In this document: positions 50,574 through 60,393 of the stretch, piece by piece
Position numbering within the stretch: position 1 is the first letter of the stretch
Layout of the letters: the number at the start of each line of letters is the position of its first letter
From: Thiobacillus sp.
Lineage (GTDB): Bacteria; Pseudomonadota; Gammaproteobacteria; Burkholderiales; Thiobacillaceae
NCBI RefSeq assembly: GCF_018780105.1
Contig: NZ_JADMKC010000002.1
Span: 62,001 to 126,000, forward strand
Direction of reading: 5' to 3'
Length of the DNA stretch: 64,000 bases
Translations under genes and position numbers: made by a program
Notes under the pieces: model-generated
Told to the model about the DNA's origin: nothing
Database searches by the model: none
What the model saw: the letters and a program-made list of their open reading frames with translations, nothing else

Positions 50574-52838
50574 CTAGAACTTGACGCTGAGGCCAGCATA
50601 GATCGAGCGGCCCATGCCGGGAACAGTGGTGCCCCAGGCCGGGCGGCCGGCGCCGACGCCCGGCGGCATGGTGATGCCCTGGCCGACGTAGGCGCCGCCG
50701 AGCGGATAGAAGTACAGCGTGTCGAACACGTTCTCGATGCCGACGTCGAGCCGCACGGTTTCCCAGGCGTAGCTGCTGCGCAGGTTGAACACGCTGTAGC
50801 CCGGGGTTTCGATTTCGTTGCGGATCGCCGATACTTCGGTCTTGGCGTCGACCATCTGCAGTTCAGCGATATTGGTCCAGCCGCCCAGGGTTTGCGTCAC
50901 CGACAGCGTCGCGTTGAGCGGCATCATGTTGTAGAGATTGTCGCCGGTGCCGCCGGTGGTTTCGCCGCGTACGTAGTTCAGCAGGCCGTTGAGCGTGAAG
51001 TCGCCAAAACCGGTATGCGTGGCCAGCGGCATGTAGCCGGACACATCGATGCCGTAGAGCTGTGCGTCCTGATTGACGAATTTGAGAAAGACGAACTGGT
51101 TGGTTACCGTCGTGTTGGTCAAGCGGCGCGCATTGATGTAGTCATCGACATAGGTGTAGTAGGGCGTGATCTTCAGTCCCCAGTCTTGCTGCCTGGCGTC
51201 ATGCCAGTCGAACGTCGCGCTCAGGGTATGGGCGATTTCAGGTTCGAGTTTGAGGTTGCCGACATAGCCGTTGCCATCCCCGGCTAGGTTGACCATGTTC
51301 ATCGCCATGCCGCCGGTCGACCAGGAATAGCGCTCGTAGAGATTGGGTGAACGGGTCTTGCGGGCGAAGCCGAATTCGAGGGTCTGGGTTTTGGACGGCA
51401 CATAACGCGCCAGGGTCGTGAGGTCGAAATTGTTGTCGGTCTTCTCGCGGTCGGCAGAATTGAAGGCGGTTGCATCGGCCGTGTAGCTGGCGTTATACCC
51501 CTGTACTTCGCCGGCATTCATGTTGACTCTTTCGTAACGCAAGCCGAACTGGCTCAGCCACTGCGGGCTCCACTGCGCCTCCCATTCTGCAAACGCGGCA
51601 GTGCGGTCGCGCTCGCCGTTGTTGATGTTGAGGAAGGTATTGGGTGACATGCCTCCATTGCCGGACGCCGGCCACCAGTCGTCGAGACGGTACTGCTGAA
51701 GCTCGCCGCCGACGCGCAGCAGGTCGCGCGCAGACAGGGCGATCTCGCCCTTGACCACCGCGCCGGTGTTTTTGCCTTCGGTGAACATCGGCATGCCGGG
51801 CGCGGGAATGGTTTGACCGGGTCCCTGGTACCAGTACGCCTTGTCCTCCAGGAAATTCATCTCGTGCTCGGTATGCTCGTTGTAGAGGCGCGCCTCGAGC
51901 TTGCCCCAGTCGTATTGGCCCGTATAGCCGAGGTTGACCTGGGTGCTGGTGTTGTCGGTCATGTCCATGCGCTGGTTCGGATAGCCTTGATACGGGATGT
52001 GCTGATAACCCAGCTTGAGATCAAGCAGATGATTCTCGTGACGCAGCGCAAAACCGAGCGACTGGTTGGTGGATTTGTACATCGTCGAACCGACTTCGTC
52101 GCCGTCCAGCCAGATAGGTGAGTTGTAGAGCGACGGCGCGGTATTGGTATACGCCAAACCCGCTGGCTTGAAGTCGCCGCCCGCCGTGTAATTGTCGGAC
52201 TGAGCGGTCGAGCCGCTGTAGGTCACGCTCAGGTTTTCACCTGCAGCGGTGGCAGACAGATTGGCGCCCATTGCATTGCCGTTGCTGCGATAAAACGTGC
52301 CGGCTTCGCCCTGCAGCAGCGTGCCTTGCCCGGCCTTGGCAAATACCGGATCGGCCGACTCGACCAGGATCGTACCGCCGATGCTGTCGCCGCCAGAGCT
52401 CACCGGCGCGAGGCCGGCGAATACCGTGGCGCGGGCGACGCGGGTGGGGTCGATGTAGGACAGCGGCGGATTCATGTGGTTGCCGCAGGCGGACACCAGG
52501 TCCATGCCGTCGACCTTGATGCGCAGGCGGTCGTCGCCGAGGCCGTGGATCACCGGCAGGCTCGACACGCCGCCTGCGCCATAGACACTCATGCCGGGCA
52601 CGTTTTTGAGCAGGCTGGCCGTGTCACTAGTGGCTGCGCGCTGGGGCTGCAAGTCGGCGGCATCCAGCGTCACACTGCCGGGTTCGCCATCTGCCGGCTG
52701 CGTACCCACCACTACGACCGTCATCATGGGCGTATCGGACAACAGGACGTCGGCTTCGGTCTGCGCGGCGGCGGAAACGCAGAAAGATGAAAGCGCGAGC
52801 GAGATGGCGAGAGAGAGCGGTTTCCGGCTGGGCAGCAT
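50574..52838 (-). CDS. OprC/NosA-type TonB-dependent copper receptor
   Basis: 754 residues with a signal peptide (~1-25) and TonB-box region TPMMTVVVVG. A plug domain (TSDTASLLKNVPGMSVYGAGGVSSLPVIHGLGDDRLRIKVDGMD) is followed by a barrel ending in Phe. The segment SACGNHMNPPLSYIDP in the plug is characteristic of OprC/NosA copper receptors. OprC and NosA bind copper for import, including supply for nitrous-oxide reductase. It is divergent from the PCuAC chaperone gene, supporting a copper role. A TGTGGCAAATTGCCGCA palindrome (52898-52914) lies between them. Confidence 0.88.
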   Translation of the reverse strand: MLPSRKPLSLAISLALSSFCVSAAAQTEADVLLSDTPMMTVVVVGTQPADGEPGSVTLDAADLQPQRAATSDTASLLKNVPGMSVYGAGGVSSLPVIHGLGDDRLRIKVDGMDLVSACGNHMNPPLSYIDPTRVARATVFAGLAPVSSGGDSIGGTILVESADPVFAKAGQGTLLQGEAGTFYRSNGNAMGANLSATAAGENLSVTYSGSTAQSDNYTAGGDFKPAGLAYTNTAPSLYNSPIWLDGDEVGSTMYKSTNQSLGFALRHENHLLDLKLGYQHIPYQGYPNQRMDMTDNTSTQVNLGYTGQYDWGKLEARLYNEHTEHEMNFLEDKAYWYQGPGQTIPAPGMPMFTEGKNTGAVVKGEIALSARDLLRVGGELQQYRLDDWWPASGNGGMSPNTFLNINNGERDRTAAFAEWEAQWSPQWLSQFGLRYERVNMNAGEVQGYNASYTADATAFNSADREKTDNNFDLTTLARYVPSKTQTLEFGFARKTRSPNLYERYSWSTGGMAMNMVNLAGDGNGYVGNLKLEPEIAHTLSATFDWHDARQQDWGLKITPYYTYVDDYINARRLTNTTVTNQFVFLKFVNQDAQLYGIDVSGYMPLATHTGFGDFTLNGLLNYVRGETTGGTGDNLYNMMPLNATLSVTQTLGGWTNIAELQMVDAKTEVSAIRNEIETPGYSVFNLRSSYAWETVRLDVGIENVFDTLYFYPLGGAYVGQGITMPPGVGAGRPAWGTTVPGMGRSIYAGLSVKF

Positions 52839-52897
52839 GATGTTTTTTCGGTTGTTGATTTGTTGCCGAGTTTAGGGAACACGCGGCGGCGCGTGAA

Positions 52898-52914
52898 TGT
52901 GGCAAATTGCCGCA
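52898..52914. promoter_or_regulatory. 17-bp palindrome between copper receptor and PCuAC genes
   Basis: TGTGGCAAATTGCCGCA, symmetric at 7 of 8 base pairs around the central A. It lies 60 bp from the receptor start and 131 bp from the PCuAC start. It is a candidate operator for a regulator I cannot name. Confidence 0.4.
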
Positions 52915-53044
52915 AGCAACCGACGCGCTCGCCGTTCCTGCCAGCGGGCGCGACCCTGCGCTGTGACAATATGACGCATCGCATTTGGCGCGCGGATTGC
53001 CTATCGTTGTTCACCCCGCTGTTTTGATTTCGATGGAGAAGAGC

Positions 53045-53497
53045 ATGAAACTGAATACCCTGATCGCCACAGCCATCGCGGTGTGTGCCGCGCCTTCCGC
53101 CTGGGCGACCAATGTCAGTGTTACCGACGCGTGGGCGCGCGCCACCATGCCGGGTCAGCCGGTGAGCGGCGCCTACATGAAAATCCAGTCGGATGCCGAC
53201 GCGCGTCTGATCAGCGCTTCAAGCTCCGCGGTGCCGCAGGTTGAAGTGCACGAAATGAAAATGGATGGCGACGTGATGCGTATGCGCGAGGTTCAGGCAG
53301 TCGACTTGCCCAAGGGCAAGACTGTTTCGCTTCAGCCTGGCGGCTTCCACATCATGCTGATGAATTTGAAGAAACCGATCGTCGCTGGCGAAATCATCCC
53401 GCTGACGCTGGTGATCGAATCAGGTGGCAAGCGGCAAAACGTGGAAGTGAAAGCCGAGGCACGCGCTGCGACCGGCGGCATGCAGCACGCCCACTAA
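53045..53497 (+). CDS. PCuAC-type periplasmic copper chaperone
   Basis: 150 residues with a signal peptide (~1-21, AWA|TNVSV). The family's copper-binding pattern of His and Met is visible: VEVHEMKMDGDVMRMREV, then GGFHIMLMNLKKP about 40 residues later (H-x-M plus Met pairs). PCuAC delivers Cu(I) to cytochrome oxidase in cooperation with Sco proteins. Start chosen at MKLNTLIATAIAV behind a GGAGAAG RBS. Confidence 0.93.
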   Translation: MKLNTLIATAIAVCAAPSAWATNVSVTDAWARATMPGQPVSGAYMKIQSDADARLISASSSAVPQVEVHEMKMDGDVMRMREVQAVDLPKGKTVSLQPGGFHIMLMNLKKPIVAGEIIPLTLVIESGGKRQNVEVKAEARAATGGMQHAH

Positions 53498-53502
53498 GCG
53501 GA

Positions 53503-54264
53503 TCAATCAAGCGCGCGGCCGAAGATTGCGCCCTGCGCGCGAAGATCGTTCAGCAGCGCGCCGCCCGCTTGCACCACCAGCGCGCGGTCGGGGTGGCGGC
53601 TTTCGTCGGCCACCTGTTCCAGCGCTGCGTGGCCGCTCAACGTGCCGGGCTCCAGCAAGCCCAGCAGGCGTGCGGTGAAGGCATTGATCTCGCTGAACTG
53701 CACGCGGTCGTCGACGTCGCGAAACACCAGCAGATGCGTCTCGACGGGCTGCGTCTTGCGGCGCGGCGCGATGCGGTGCACCGGCCAGTCGTAGCGCAGG
53801 TTGGCCAGCACCGGGTTCAGCAGCGGCACCCCGTCGAGCAGATCGCCCGCCGGATCGCATGCGCGATCCGCGCAGCGCGTCGACACCGACAACACCAGCT
53901 CGATCCATTCGTAATGTGCCAGCGCCAGCGTGAACGGCGGATAGCCGGCGGGCGGCGTCCATTCGTTCTGCAGGAACTGGATGAATTCGTCCGGGATCTG
54001 GCGGAAGTAGGGCGTGTGGCTGCGATGGGTGCGGAAAAAATCGCGCACCAGCGCCGACCACTTGCGCGTTCCCAGTACCTTGCGCAGCACCGGAAAGCAG
54101 GCCAGCAAAAAATTTTCAAGATTGGTGTACACCAGCTCGGTGTAAATCTTCATGCGCCGCGCTTCGACGCCCGCCGGGCGCGGCTGCGCCTTGGGATCGC
54201 GAATGTGCGCGGTGAAGGCGTACTGGTAGCGCTGGAATTCAGGAAGCGGCGGCGATTTTTGCAT
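53503..54264 (-). CDS. DUF2063 protein, HvfC/BufC-type partner of the MNIO enzyme
   Basis: 253 residues from [21 protein letters not shown]; an ATG three codons upstream is possible. The N-terminal DUF2063 domain is typical ([48 protein letters not shown]). In HvfABC/bufferin systems this protein binds the precursor peptide and partners the multinuclear iron oxygenase. Its 5' end overlaps the hvfB-type gene by 26 bp, so the two are translationally coupled. Last gene of the sigma/anti-sigma/hvfABC set. Confidence 0.88.
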   Translation of the reverse strand: MQKSPPLPEFQRYQYAFTAHIRDPKAQPRPAGVEARRMKIYTELVYTNLENFLLACFPVLRKVLGTRKWSALVRDFFRTHRSHTPYFRQIPDEFIQFLQNEWTPPAGYPPFTLALAHYEWIELVLSVSTRCADRACDPAGDLLDGVPLLNPVLANLRYDWPVHRIAPRRKTQPVETHLLVFRDVDDRVQFSEINAFTARLLGLLEPGTLSGHAALEQVADESRHPDRALVVQAGGALLNDLRAQGAIFGRALD

Positions 54265-55090
54265 GGGGCGCATGGGCGGCCTGCAGGCGCGCGATCTGTT
54301 CGACTTCGCGCACCAGTTCGGCCAGCGGGGGAATGTTGAAGTCGCGCTCCAGCAACGTGGGCGCCACGCCATGGATGCGGTAGGTGGCGTCGAGCAGCGC
54401 CCACACTGGCTCGATCACATCGGCGCCGTGGGTGTCGACGATCAGATCGTCTGCTTCATTGTAGTGGCCCGCCATGTGCAGGTAAACGATGCGTTCGGAC
54501 GGCAGGGCGCGGATGAATTCGACGGCGTCGTAGCGGTGATTCACGCTGTTGACGTAGACGTTGTTGACGTCGAGATGGAGGTCGCAATCGGCCTCGTCAA
54601 GCACCGCGCGAATGAAGCTGGATTCATCCATATCGGCCACCGGCGAGGGCGTGTAGTAGGAGGCGTTTTCGATCGCGATGCGGCGCTCCAGGATGTCCTG
54701 GGCGCGACGGATACGCGCGGCAACGTATTTCACCGCTTCTTCGGTGAAGGGAATCGGCAGCAGGTCGTACAGGTGCCCGTCGTCCGAGCAGTACGACAGA
54801 TGTTCGGTGTAAAGCGCGATGCCATGGGCATCCATGAACTGCCGGATTTTACGCAGCAGCATTTCGTCGAGCGGCGTCGGGCCGCCAAGCGACAGCGACA
54901 GGCCGTGGCAGACGAAGGGATAGCGTTCGGTGAAGGCGCGCAGGTCGCGGCCATAGACACCACCCATGTCGATCCAGTTTTCCGGAGCGAGCTCGAAAAA
55001 GTCGATGGCGGCGGGGACGTGGGTTTTCAGCGCGGGCAGCAGCTCGCGCCGAAAGCCCAGCCCAGCGCCAGAAGGGCGCAGGGGGGTCAT
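54239..55090 (-). CDS. DUF692 multinuclear non-haem iron oxidase (MbnB/HvfB/BufB family)
   Basis: 283 residues. A TIM-barrel DUF692 enzyme with the expected iron ligands: [48 protein letters not shown] and YLHMAGH. Members install oxazolone/thioamide or thiooxazole groups on cysteines of precursor peptides. The Cys-rich EGKCG peptide encoded 12 bp upstream is the likely substrate (inference from position). Confidence 0.93.
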   Translation of the reverse strand: MTPLRPSGAGLGFRRELLPALKTHVPAAIDFFELAPENWIDMGGVYGRDLRAFTERYPFVCHGLSLSLGGPTPLDEMLLRKIRQFMDAHGIALYTEHLSYCSDDGHLYDLLPIPFTEEAVKYVAARIRRAQDILERRIAIENASYYTPSPVADMDESSFIRAVLDEADCDLHLDVNNVYVNSVNHRYDAVEFIRALPSERIVYLHMAGHYNEADDLIVDTHGADVIEPVWALLDATYRIHGVAPTLLERDFNIPPLAELVREVEQIARLQAAHAPHAKIAAAS

Positions 55091-55102
55091 GCGTTCAGCG
55101 GC

Positions 55103-55417
55103 TTACTTAGTCTTGTCGGCGCCGCATTTACCGTCTTTCAGTTTGGCCTTGTCGGCGCCGCACTTGCCTTCGCCGCACTTGCCATCCTTCATTTTCTCGG
55201 CATTGCCGCACTTGCCTTCCTTGGCCTTCATCTCGGCTTCGGTTTTGCCGCCGCACTTGCCTTCCACCGGCTTGGCAACGTGATTGTCTGCCACTTGATA
55301 GCCGGAAGACAGGGCGGACAGCGCAAACGGGTTGCTGGCAGCCGAGGCGACCGGGGCGGCCAGAACGGCGGCAAAAGCGGTACCGGCTGCGGCGGCGATC
55401 AGGGTTTTCTTGGACAT
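55103..55417 (-). CDS. Cys-rich EGKCG precursor peptide (HvfA/bufferin-like)
   Basis: 104 residues with a signal peptide (~1-26, VASA|ASNPF). The C-terminal half carries five (E/D)GKCG motifs and all five cysteines of the protein lie in them. In HvfA-type peptides the Cys in EGKCG are converted to thiooxazoles by a DUF692 enzyme, giving a periplasmic copper-buffering peptide. RBS AGGAGAGAG before the ATG. It follows the anti-sigma gene by 78 bp. Confidence 0.9.
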   Translation of the reverse strand: MSKKTLIAAAAGTAFAAVLAAPVASAASNPFALSALSSGYQVADNHVAKPVEGKCGGKTEAEMKAKEGKCGNAEKMKDGKCGEGKCGADKAKLKDGKCGADKTK

Positions 55418-55495
55418 CGTGCTCTCTCCTAACAGTTGATAAACAATGGAACAACGGGGTGCCGACCGGGGCCGGCGGCTTGCAAAAGGCTCTAT

Positions 55496-55753
55496 TTATG
55501 AGTCGAGCCTATTCTGCAATTCGGTTGCGATGCGCTGCCGGGCCTCGGGTGCGAGTCCCGGTGCGTCATCGTTTGCCCTTGTTTCCAGCCGAAACAAGCG
55601 GCGCATAGCGTGTAGTTGCCGGGTAAAACGCCTGCAGTTCGTGCAGATCGCGAGGTGCATTTTCATCGCGACCCGGTCGCCAAGCGACAGGCCTTCGTCC
55701 ATGGCGCGCGAAACAAGTTCCGTTGTTTCCTTGCATGTGGTCATCCACTTCAT
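55496..55753 (-). CDS. Zinc-finger anti-sigma factor
   Basis: About 85 residues from MKWMTTCKETTELVSRAMDE, the ATG that overlaps the sigma-factor stop (ATGA). An HxxxCxxC motif (HLAICTNCRRF) marks the zinc-binding anti-sigma domain. There is no transmembrane span, so it is probably soluble. It would hold the upstream ECF sigma factor inactive until the inducing signal (copper or thiol stress, by context) is present. Confidence 0.88.
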   Translation of the reverse strand: MKWMTTCKETTELVSRAMDEGLSLGDRVAMKMHLAICTNCRRFTRQLHAMRRLFRLETRANDDAPGLAPEARQRIATELQNRLDS

Positions 55754-56325
55754 GCCGCGCCAGCCTTCGCAAAGCCGTTCACTTCCAGACATTGCCGCAT
55801 GAACAGCCGCGCCCGGTGTAGCAGTACCCAGCAGTTGGTCGGGGTGATATTCAGTTCCTTACAGATTTCTTCGGTTTCCATGCCGGCCACTTCGCGCAGG
55901 CTGAAAACCTGTGCCATCACCGGCTTCAGGCGGTCGGCGCATTCGTCCAGGATGCGCCGCAGCTGGCCCAGTTCCGCCTCGGCCTGCGGGTTGCCCCAGG
56001 GACGCAGCGGTTCGGCCCAGTGGCCGTCCTGCTTGAATAGGGCATCCACAGCTTCCTCACCGTCGGCGTCGCGCGGGATTTCGACTTCGCGCAGCTGCCG
56101 CCGGATGGCGTCGACGATTTTGTGCTTGAGGATGCCGGTGAGCCAGGTGCGCGGACTGGCATCGCCGGCGTAGCGGGCCTGCGCCGACAGCGCGGCCAGC
56201 AGGGTTTCCTGTACGGCATCTTCGGCCAGTGCGTCGGAATGCAGCTGGCGGCGCGCCACGCGGAACAGATAATCGCCGTGGTCGGCCAGCCAGCGGTGAG
56301 GATCGAGAGCGTTCAAAAGCGGCAT
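55750..56325 (-). CDS. ECF sigma-70 family RNA polymerase sigma factor
   Basis: 191 residues. Region 2 is at ~10-85 (YLFRVARRQLHSDALAEDAVQETLLAAL, ASPRTWLTGILKHKIVDAIRR) and region 4 at ~120-180 (LKPVMAQVFSLREVAGMETEEICKELNITPTNCWVLLHRARLFMRQCL), with helix-turn-helix ICKELNITPTNCWVLLHRAR. First gene of the sigma/anti-sigma/precursor/DUF692/DUF2063 set, and divergent from hsp20. It probably drives the set autogenously; I could not assign its promoter motif. Confidence 0.93.
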   Translation of the reverse strand: MPLLNALDPHRWLADHGDYLFRVARRQLHSDALAEDAVQETLLAALSAQARYAGDASPRTWLTGILKHKIVDAIRRQLREVEIPRDADGEEAVDALFKQDGHWAEPLRPWGNPQAEAELGQLRRILDECADRLKPVMAQVFSLREVAGMETEEICKELNITPTNCWVLLHRARLFMRQCLEVNGFAKAGAA

Positions 56326-56385
56326 GCCTGCAATACGCGGGAACCGGCACTGTAGAGGCAGTCGCGCCGGACCACAATCCGGGGG

Positions 56386-56413
56386 CTTGAAATCCCGGCA
56401 ACGTCCCCTAGAT
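56386..56413 (+). promoter_or_regulatory. Sigma-32 heat-shock promoter of hsp20
   Basis: CTTGAAA (56386-56392), a 12-bp spacer and CCCCTAGAT (56405-56413), close to the heat-shock consensus CTTGAAA...CCCCATNT, 39 bp before the hsp20 ATG. Confidence 0.8.
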
Positions 56414-56451
56414 CGGTTCTATCCGTAACCCATTATCTGAAGGAGGACGCC

Positions 56452-56874
56452 ATGGCCAACATTAGCCGCTATGAACCGTTTGAAATCAACGATCCGCTGG
56501 ACAACCTGTTCCGGGGGTTTTTCCGCCCGGTGCAAATGGACAAGGACATGCCGCAGATTCGCATGGATGTGAAGGAGGATGAGACCACCTACGCCGTGCA
56601 CGCCGACATGCCCGGCGTTGCCAAGGACGACATCCACGTCACCATCGACGGCAACACCGTGTCGATCAGCGCCGAGGTGAAGAAAAATACCGAGCAGAAG
56701 GAGGGCGAAAAAGTGCTGCGTCGCGAACGTTATTTCGGTCGCGTCAGCCGCAGCTTCGCGCTGGAAAACGAAGTGGACGAGGCCACGGCCAGCGCCCGCT
56801 ATCAGGACGGCGTGCTGGAGCTGGTGCTGCCGAAGAAAACGGCTGCCGCGGCCAAGCGCCTCGCCATCCAGTAA
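56452..56874 (+). CDS. Small heat-shock protein (Hsp20/alpha-crystallin)
   Basis: 140 residues with the alpha-crystallin domain ~35-130: MPQIRMDVKEDETTYAVHADMPGVAKDDIHVTIDGNTVSISAEVK, RYFGRVSRSFALENEVDEATASARYQDGVLELVLPKK (the A-x-x-x-n-G-V-L motif) and a C-terminal basic tail. An ATP-independent holdase chaperone. RBS AAGGAGGAC before the ATG; a sigma-32 promoter lies upstream and a strong terminator downstream. Confidence 0.96.
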   Translation: MANISRYEPFEINDPLDNLFRGFFRPVQMDKDMPQIRMDVKEDETTYAVHADMPGVAKDDIHVTIDGNTVSISAEVKKNTEQKEGEKVLRRERYFGRVSRSFALENEVDEATASARYQDGVLELVLPKKTAAAAKRLAIQ

Positions 56875-57840
<966 letters not shown>

Positions 57841-57895
57841 TCGTGGCTCGCCCGACTTTTCCGCTCCCTGCTTACCGCTTACCGTTCACCCAAAC

Positions 57896-58351
57896 ATGCG
57901 CTACTGGCTGATGAAATCCGAGCCCAGCGACGTCAGCATCGACGACCTCGCGAGCTTTCCCAAACAAAGCGTCGCCTGGTACGGCATCCGCAATTACCAG
58001 GCGCGCAACTTCATGCGCGACCAGATGCAGGTCGGCGACAAGGTGCTGTTTTATCACTCCTCGTGCGCCGAGCCTGGCATCGCCGGGCTGGCCGAAGTCA
58101 GCGTGCTGGCGTATCCCGACGCGTTCCAGTTCGAGCCGGGGCACAAGTATTTCGACCCCAAGTCGACGCCGGAGAATCCACGCTGGGTCAACGTCGACGT
58201 GAAACTGGTGAAGAAGACACGGCTGATGCCGCTGTCCGAAATCCGCACCTATCCCGAGCTCGCCAATATGCGCATCCTGCAGCGCGGCAACCGGCTGTCG
58301 ATTACGCCGGTCGATCCGGCTGAGTACGCGTTCATCGTCAAGCACCTGTAA
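57896..58351 (+). CDS. EVE-domain protein
   Basis: 151 residues beginning MRYWLMKSEPSDVSIDDLASFP with FYHSSCAEPGIAGLAEVS and NPRWVNVDVKLVKKTRLMPLSEIR, the standard bacterial EVE fold (PUA-like). EVE domains bind modified bases in DNA or RNA; function of the conserved proteobacterial form is not settled. Its TAA overlaps the ATG of the TauE/SafE gene by one base (TAATG). Confidence 0.94.
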   Translation: MRYWLMKSEPSDVSIDDLASFPKQSVAWYGIRNYQARNFMRDQMQVGDKVLFYHSSCAEPGIAGLAEVSVLAYPDAFQFEPGHKYFDPKSTPENPRWVNVDVKLVKKTRLMPLSEIRTYPELANMRILQRGNRLSITPVDPAEYAFIVKHL

Positions 58352-59157
58352 TGCCCGAACTGGCTCCGGCCCTGCTGGCCGCGTATGTCGGTCTCGGGCT
58401 TCTGGTCGGCTTCGTCGCCGGTCTGCTGGGCGTGGGCGGCGGCCTCATCATCGTGCCGGTGCTGATTTTCATGCTGCATGCACAGGGGCTGGCGGCTGGC
58501 ATGGAGCCGCAGCTGGCGCTGGGGACTTCGCTTGCGTCCATCCTGTTCACCTCGTTGTCGAGCGTGCGTGCGCATCATCGCCACGGCGCAGTCGAATGGT
58601 CGCTGGTGCGACGCATCGCGCCTGGCATCGTGCTCGGTACGCTGGCCGGTGCGCTGCTGGCGGCGCAGATGTCCGCGCTGCTGCTGAAAGGCGTGTTCGT
58701 CGTTTTTCTGTTTTATGCGGCGATCCAGATGTGGCTGGATTTCAGGCCGGCGCCGCAGCGCGGTTTGCCGGGACGCGCCGGGGCGACGCTGGCGGGCGGT
58801 GTCATCGGGGCGGTATCGAGCTGGGTCGGCATCGGCGGCGGCACGCTGTCGGTGCCCTTCATGCTATGGCACAACGTCGCGCTGCATCGGGCGATCGCCA
58901 CCTCGGCGGCGATCGGATTCCCGATTGCGCTGGCGGGCGCTGCGGGCTATGCGGTGGGTGGCTGGGGACTGGCTGGCTTGCCGGTGGGCAGCCTGGGATT
59001 CATCTATCTGCCGGCGCTGGCGGGGATCGTGCTGGGCAGCGTGCTGACGGCGCCGCTCGGCGCGCGTACGGCGCACCGCTTGCCGGTGCGGCCGCTGAAA
59101 CGGATTTTCGCGCTGTTGCTGATCACGCTGGCGCTGCGCATGGCCTGGACGTTCTAG
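58351..59157 (+). CDS. TauE/SafE-family sulfite/anion exporter
   Basis: 268 residues with eight hydrophobic spans in two halves, each beginning with the family's glycine-rich pattern: VGFVAGLLGVGGGLIIVPVL and AVSSWVGIGGGTLSVPFML. The family exports sulfite, sulfoacetate or related anions; the specific substrate is not shown, though it fits a sulfur-oxidiser lifestyle. It is translationally coupled to the EVE gene. Confidence 0.92.
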   Translation: MPELAPALLAAYVGLGLLVGFVAGLLGVGGGLIIVPVLIFMLHAQGLAAGMEPQLALGTSLASILFTSLSSVRAHHRHGAVEWSLVRRIAPGIVLGTLAGALLAAQMSALLLKGVFVVFLFYAAIQMWLDFRPAPQRGLPGRAGATLAGGVIGAVSSWVGIGGGTLSVPFMLWHNVALHRAIATSAAIGFPIALAGAAGYAVGGWGLAGLPVGSLGFIYLPALAGIVLGSVLTAPLGARTAHRLPVRPLKRIFALLLITLALRMAWTF

Positions 59158-59180
59158 CCGGCGTGCAGGGCAAGGGGCGT

Positions 59181-60296
59181 TCAGGCCCGGCTGTCCGACA
59201 GTTCGCGCATGATCGTCACCACGGCGTCGAGGCACTTTTCGAATGCGTGCACACAGGCTGGATCGAAGTGTTTCCCGCTTTCCGCCTTGACGAAATCGAA
59301 CGCCTGCTCAAAGGTCCAGGCGGCCTTGTAGGGGCGCACCGAAGTCAGCGCGTCGAACACGTCGGCGACGGCGACGATGCGCGCGGCCAGCGGAATGTCC
59401 TTGCCCGCCAGCCCTTGCGGATAGCCGCTGCCGTCGTATCTTTCGTGATGCCCCAACGCGATGATCGCGCCCAGTTTCAGGTAGCGCGAGGGACTGCCGG
59501 CGAGGATTTCATGGCCGATCGCCGGGTGGCGCCGCATGATGATCTGCTCGTCGGGCGTATGGCGGCCGGGCTTCAGCAGGATGTGGTCGGGGATGCCGAT
59601 TTTGCCGATGTCGTGCATCGGCGCGGCCGCCTCGATCTCGTCGCATTCCATGGTGGTGAGCTTGAGCTCCTCGGCGATCAGGCGGGCATATTTCGCCATC
59701 CGCACAATGTGGTTGCCGGTGTCCTGATCGCGGTATTCGCCGGCCTTGGCAAGCTTCAGCAGGGTTTCGCGTTCGCGCGTGCGCACTTCGCGGGTGGCCT
59801 GCATCACCTGCTCTTCCAGCCATTTCGCGCGTTCGGCCACCAGTTTCTGGCTGCGCCGCAACGCCAGCAGATTGAGGCAGCGGGCGCGGTATTCCTGCGG
59901 GTCGATCGGGCGGGTGAGGAAGTCGGTGGCGCCGTTTTCCAGCGCCTGGTAGCGGATCTGGCGATCTTCCACCATGGTGACGATGATCAGCGGCACGTCG
60001 GCCAGACGGCGTTCCGCGCGCACCCGGCGGGTCAGTTCGATGCCGTCGATGCCCGCCATGCGGTAATCGGTGATGATGATGTCCGGCGTGACGTGCTGCA
60101 TGAAGGCGAGCGCGCTGTGCGGGTCGTCGAAGCTGTCGACGGTGATGCCCGGCTCCAGCGTGCGCGCCAGGCCTTCCAGCAGGCTGCGTGCGGTACCACG
60201 ATCGTCCACGATCAGCACGCGTGCGCCGTTGCCCTGACGGGCATCAGGCATGGCGGCGTTCGGCGATGAAGCGGGTGTGGCGGTCAAGGGATTCAC
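59181..60296 (-). CDS. RpfG-type response regulator with HD-GYP phosphodiesterase domain
   Basis: About 371 residues from a GTG (VNPLTATPASSPNAAMPDARQ); the start is uncertain, with ATGs at 60251 and 60335. The receiver (~25-150) has phospho-Asp in DIIITDYRMAGIDGIE. The HD-GYP domain (~180-350) has the full signature: HDIGKIGIPDHIL, HPAIGHEIL, LGHHERYDGSGYPQGL and DVFDALTSVRPYK. It hydrolyses cyclic-di-GMP when activated by a partner kinase; none is adjacent. Convergent with the TauE/SafE gene. Confidence 0.92.
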   Translation of the reverse strand: MNPLTATPASSPNAAMPDARQGNGARVLIVDDRGTARSLLEGLARTLEPGITVDSFDDPHSALAFMQHVTPDIIITDYRMAGIDGIELTRRVRAERRLADVPLIIVTMVEDRQIRYQALENGATDFLTRPIDPQEYRARCLNLLALRRSQKLVAERAKWLEEQVMQATREVRTRERETLLKLAKAGEYRDQDTGNHIVRMAKYARLIAEELKLTTMECDEIEAAAPMHDIGKIGIPDHILLKPGRHTPDEQIIMRRHPAIGHEILAGSPSRYLKLGAIIALGHHERYDGSGYPQGLAGKDIPLAARIVAVADVFDALTSVRPYKAAWTFEQAFDFVKAESGKHFDPACVHAFEKCLDAVVTIMRELSDSRA

Positions 60297-60393
60297 GATG
60301 GGGTTCCAACTATTTTTTACTATTGATCGGGCCACGACTTCGTTGAACTATCGGTTGGCCGGAGATCAATCTTTAACCTGCGGAGGAAGAAAC

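Noticed and set aside
55418-55495. Separate promoter for the precursor peptide gene
   Set aside because: No convincing -35/-10 or ECF-type motif could be identified; the inverted GC-rich sequence there could equally be a processing hairpin.
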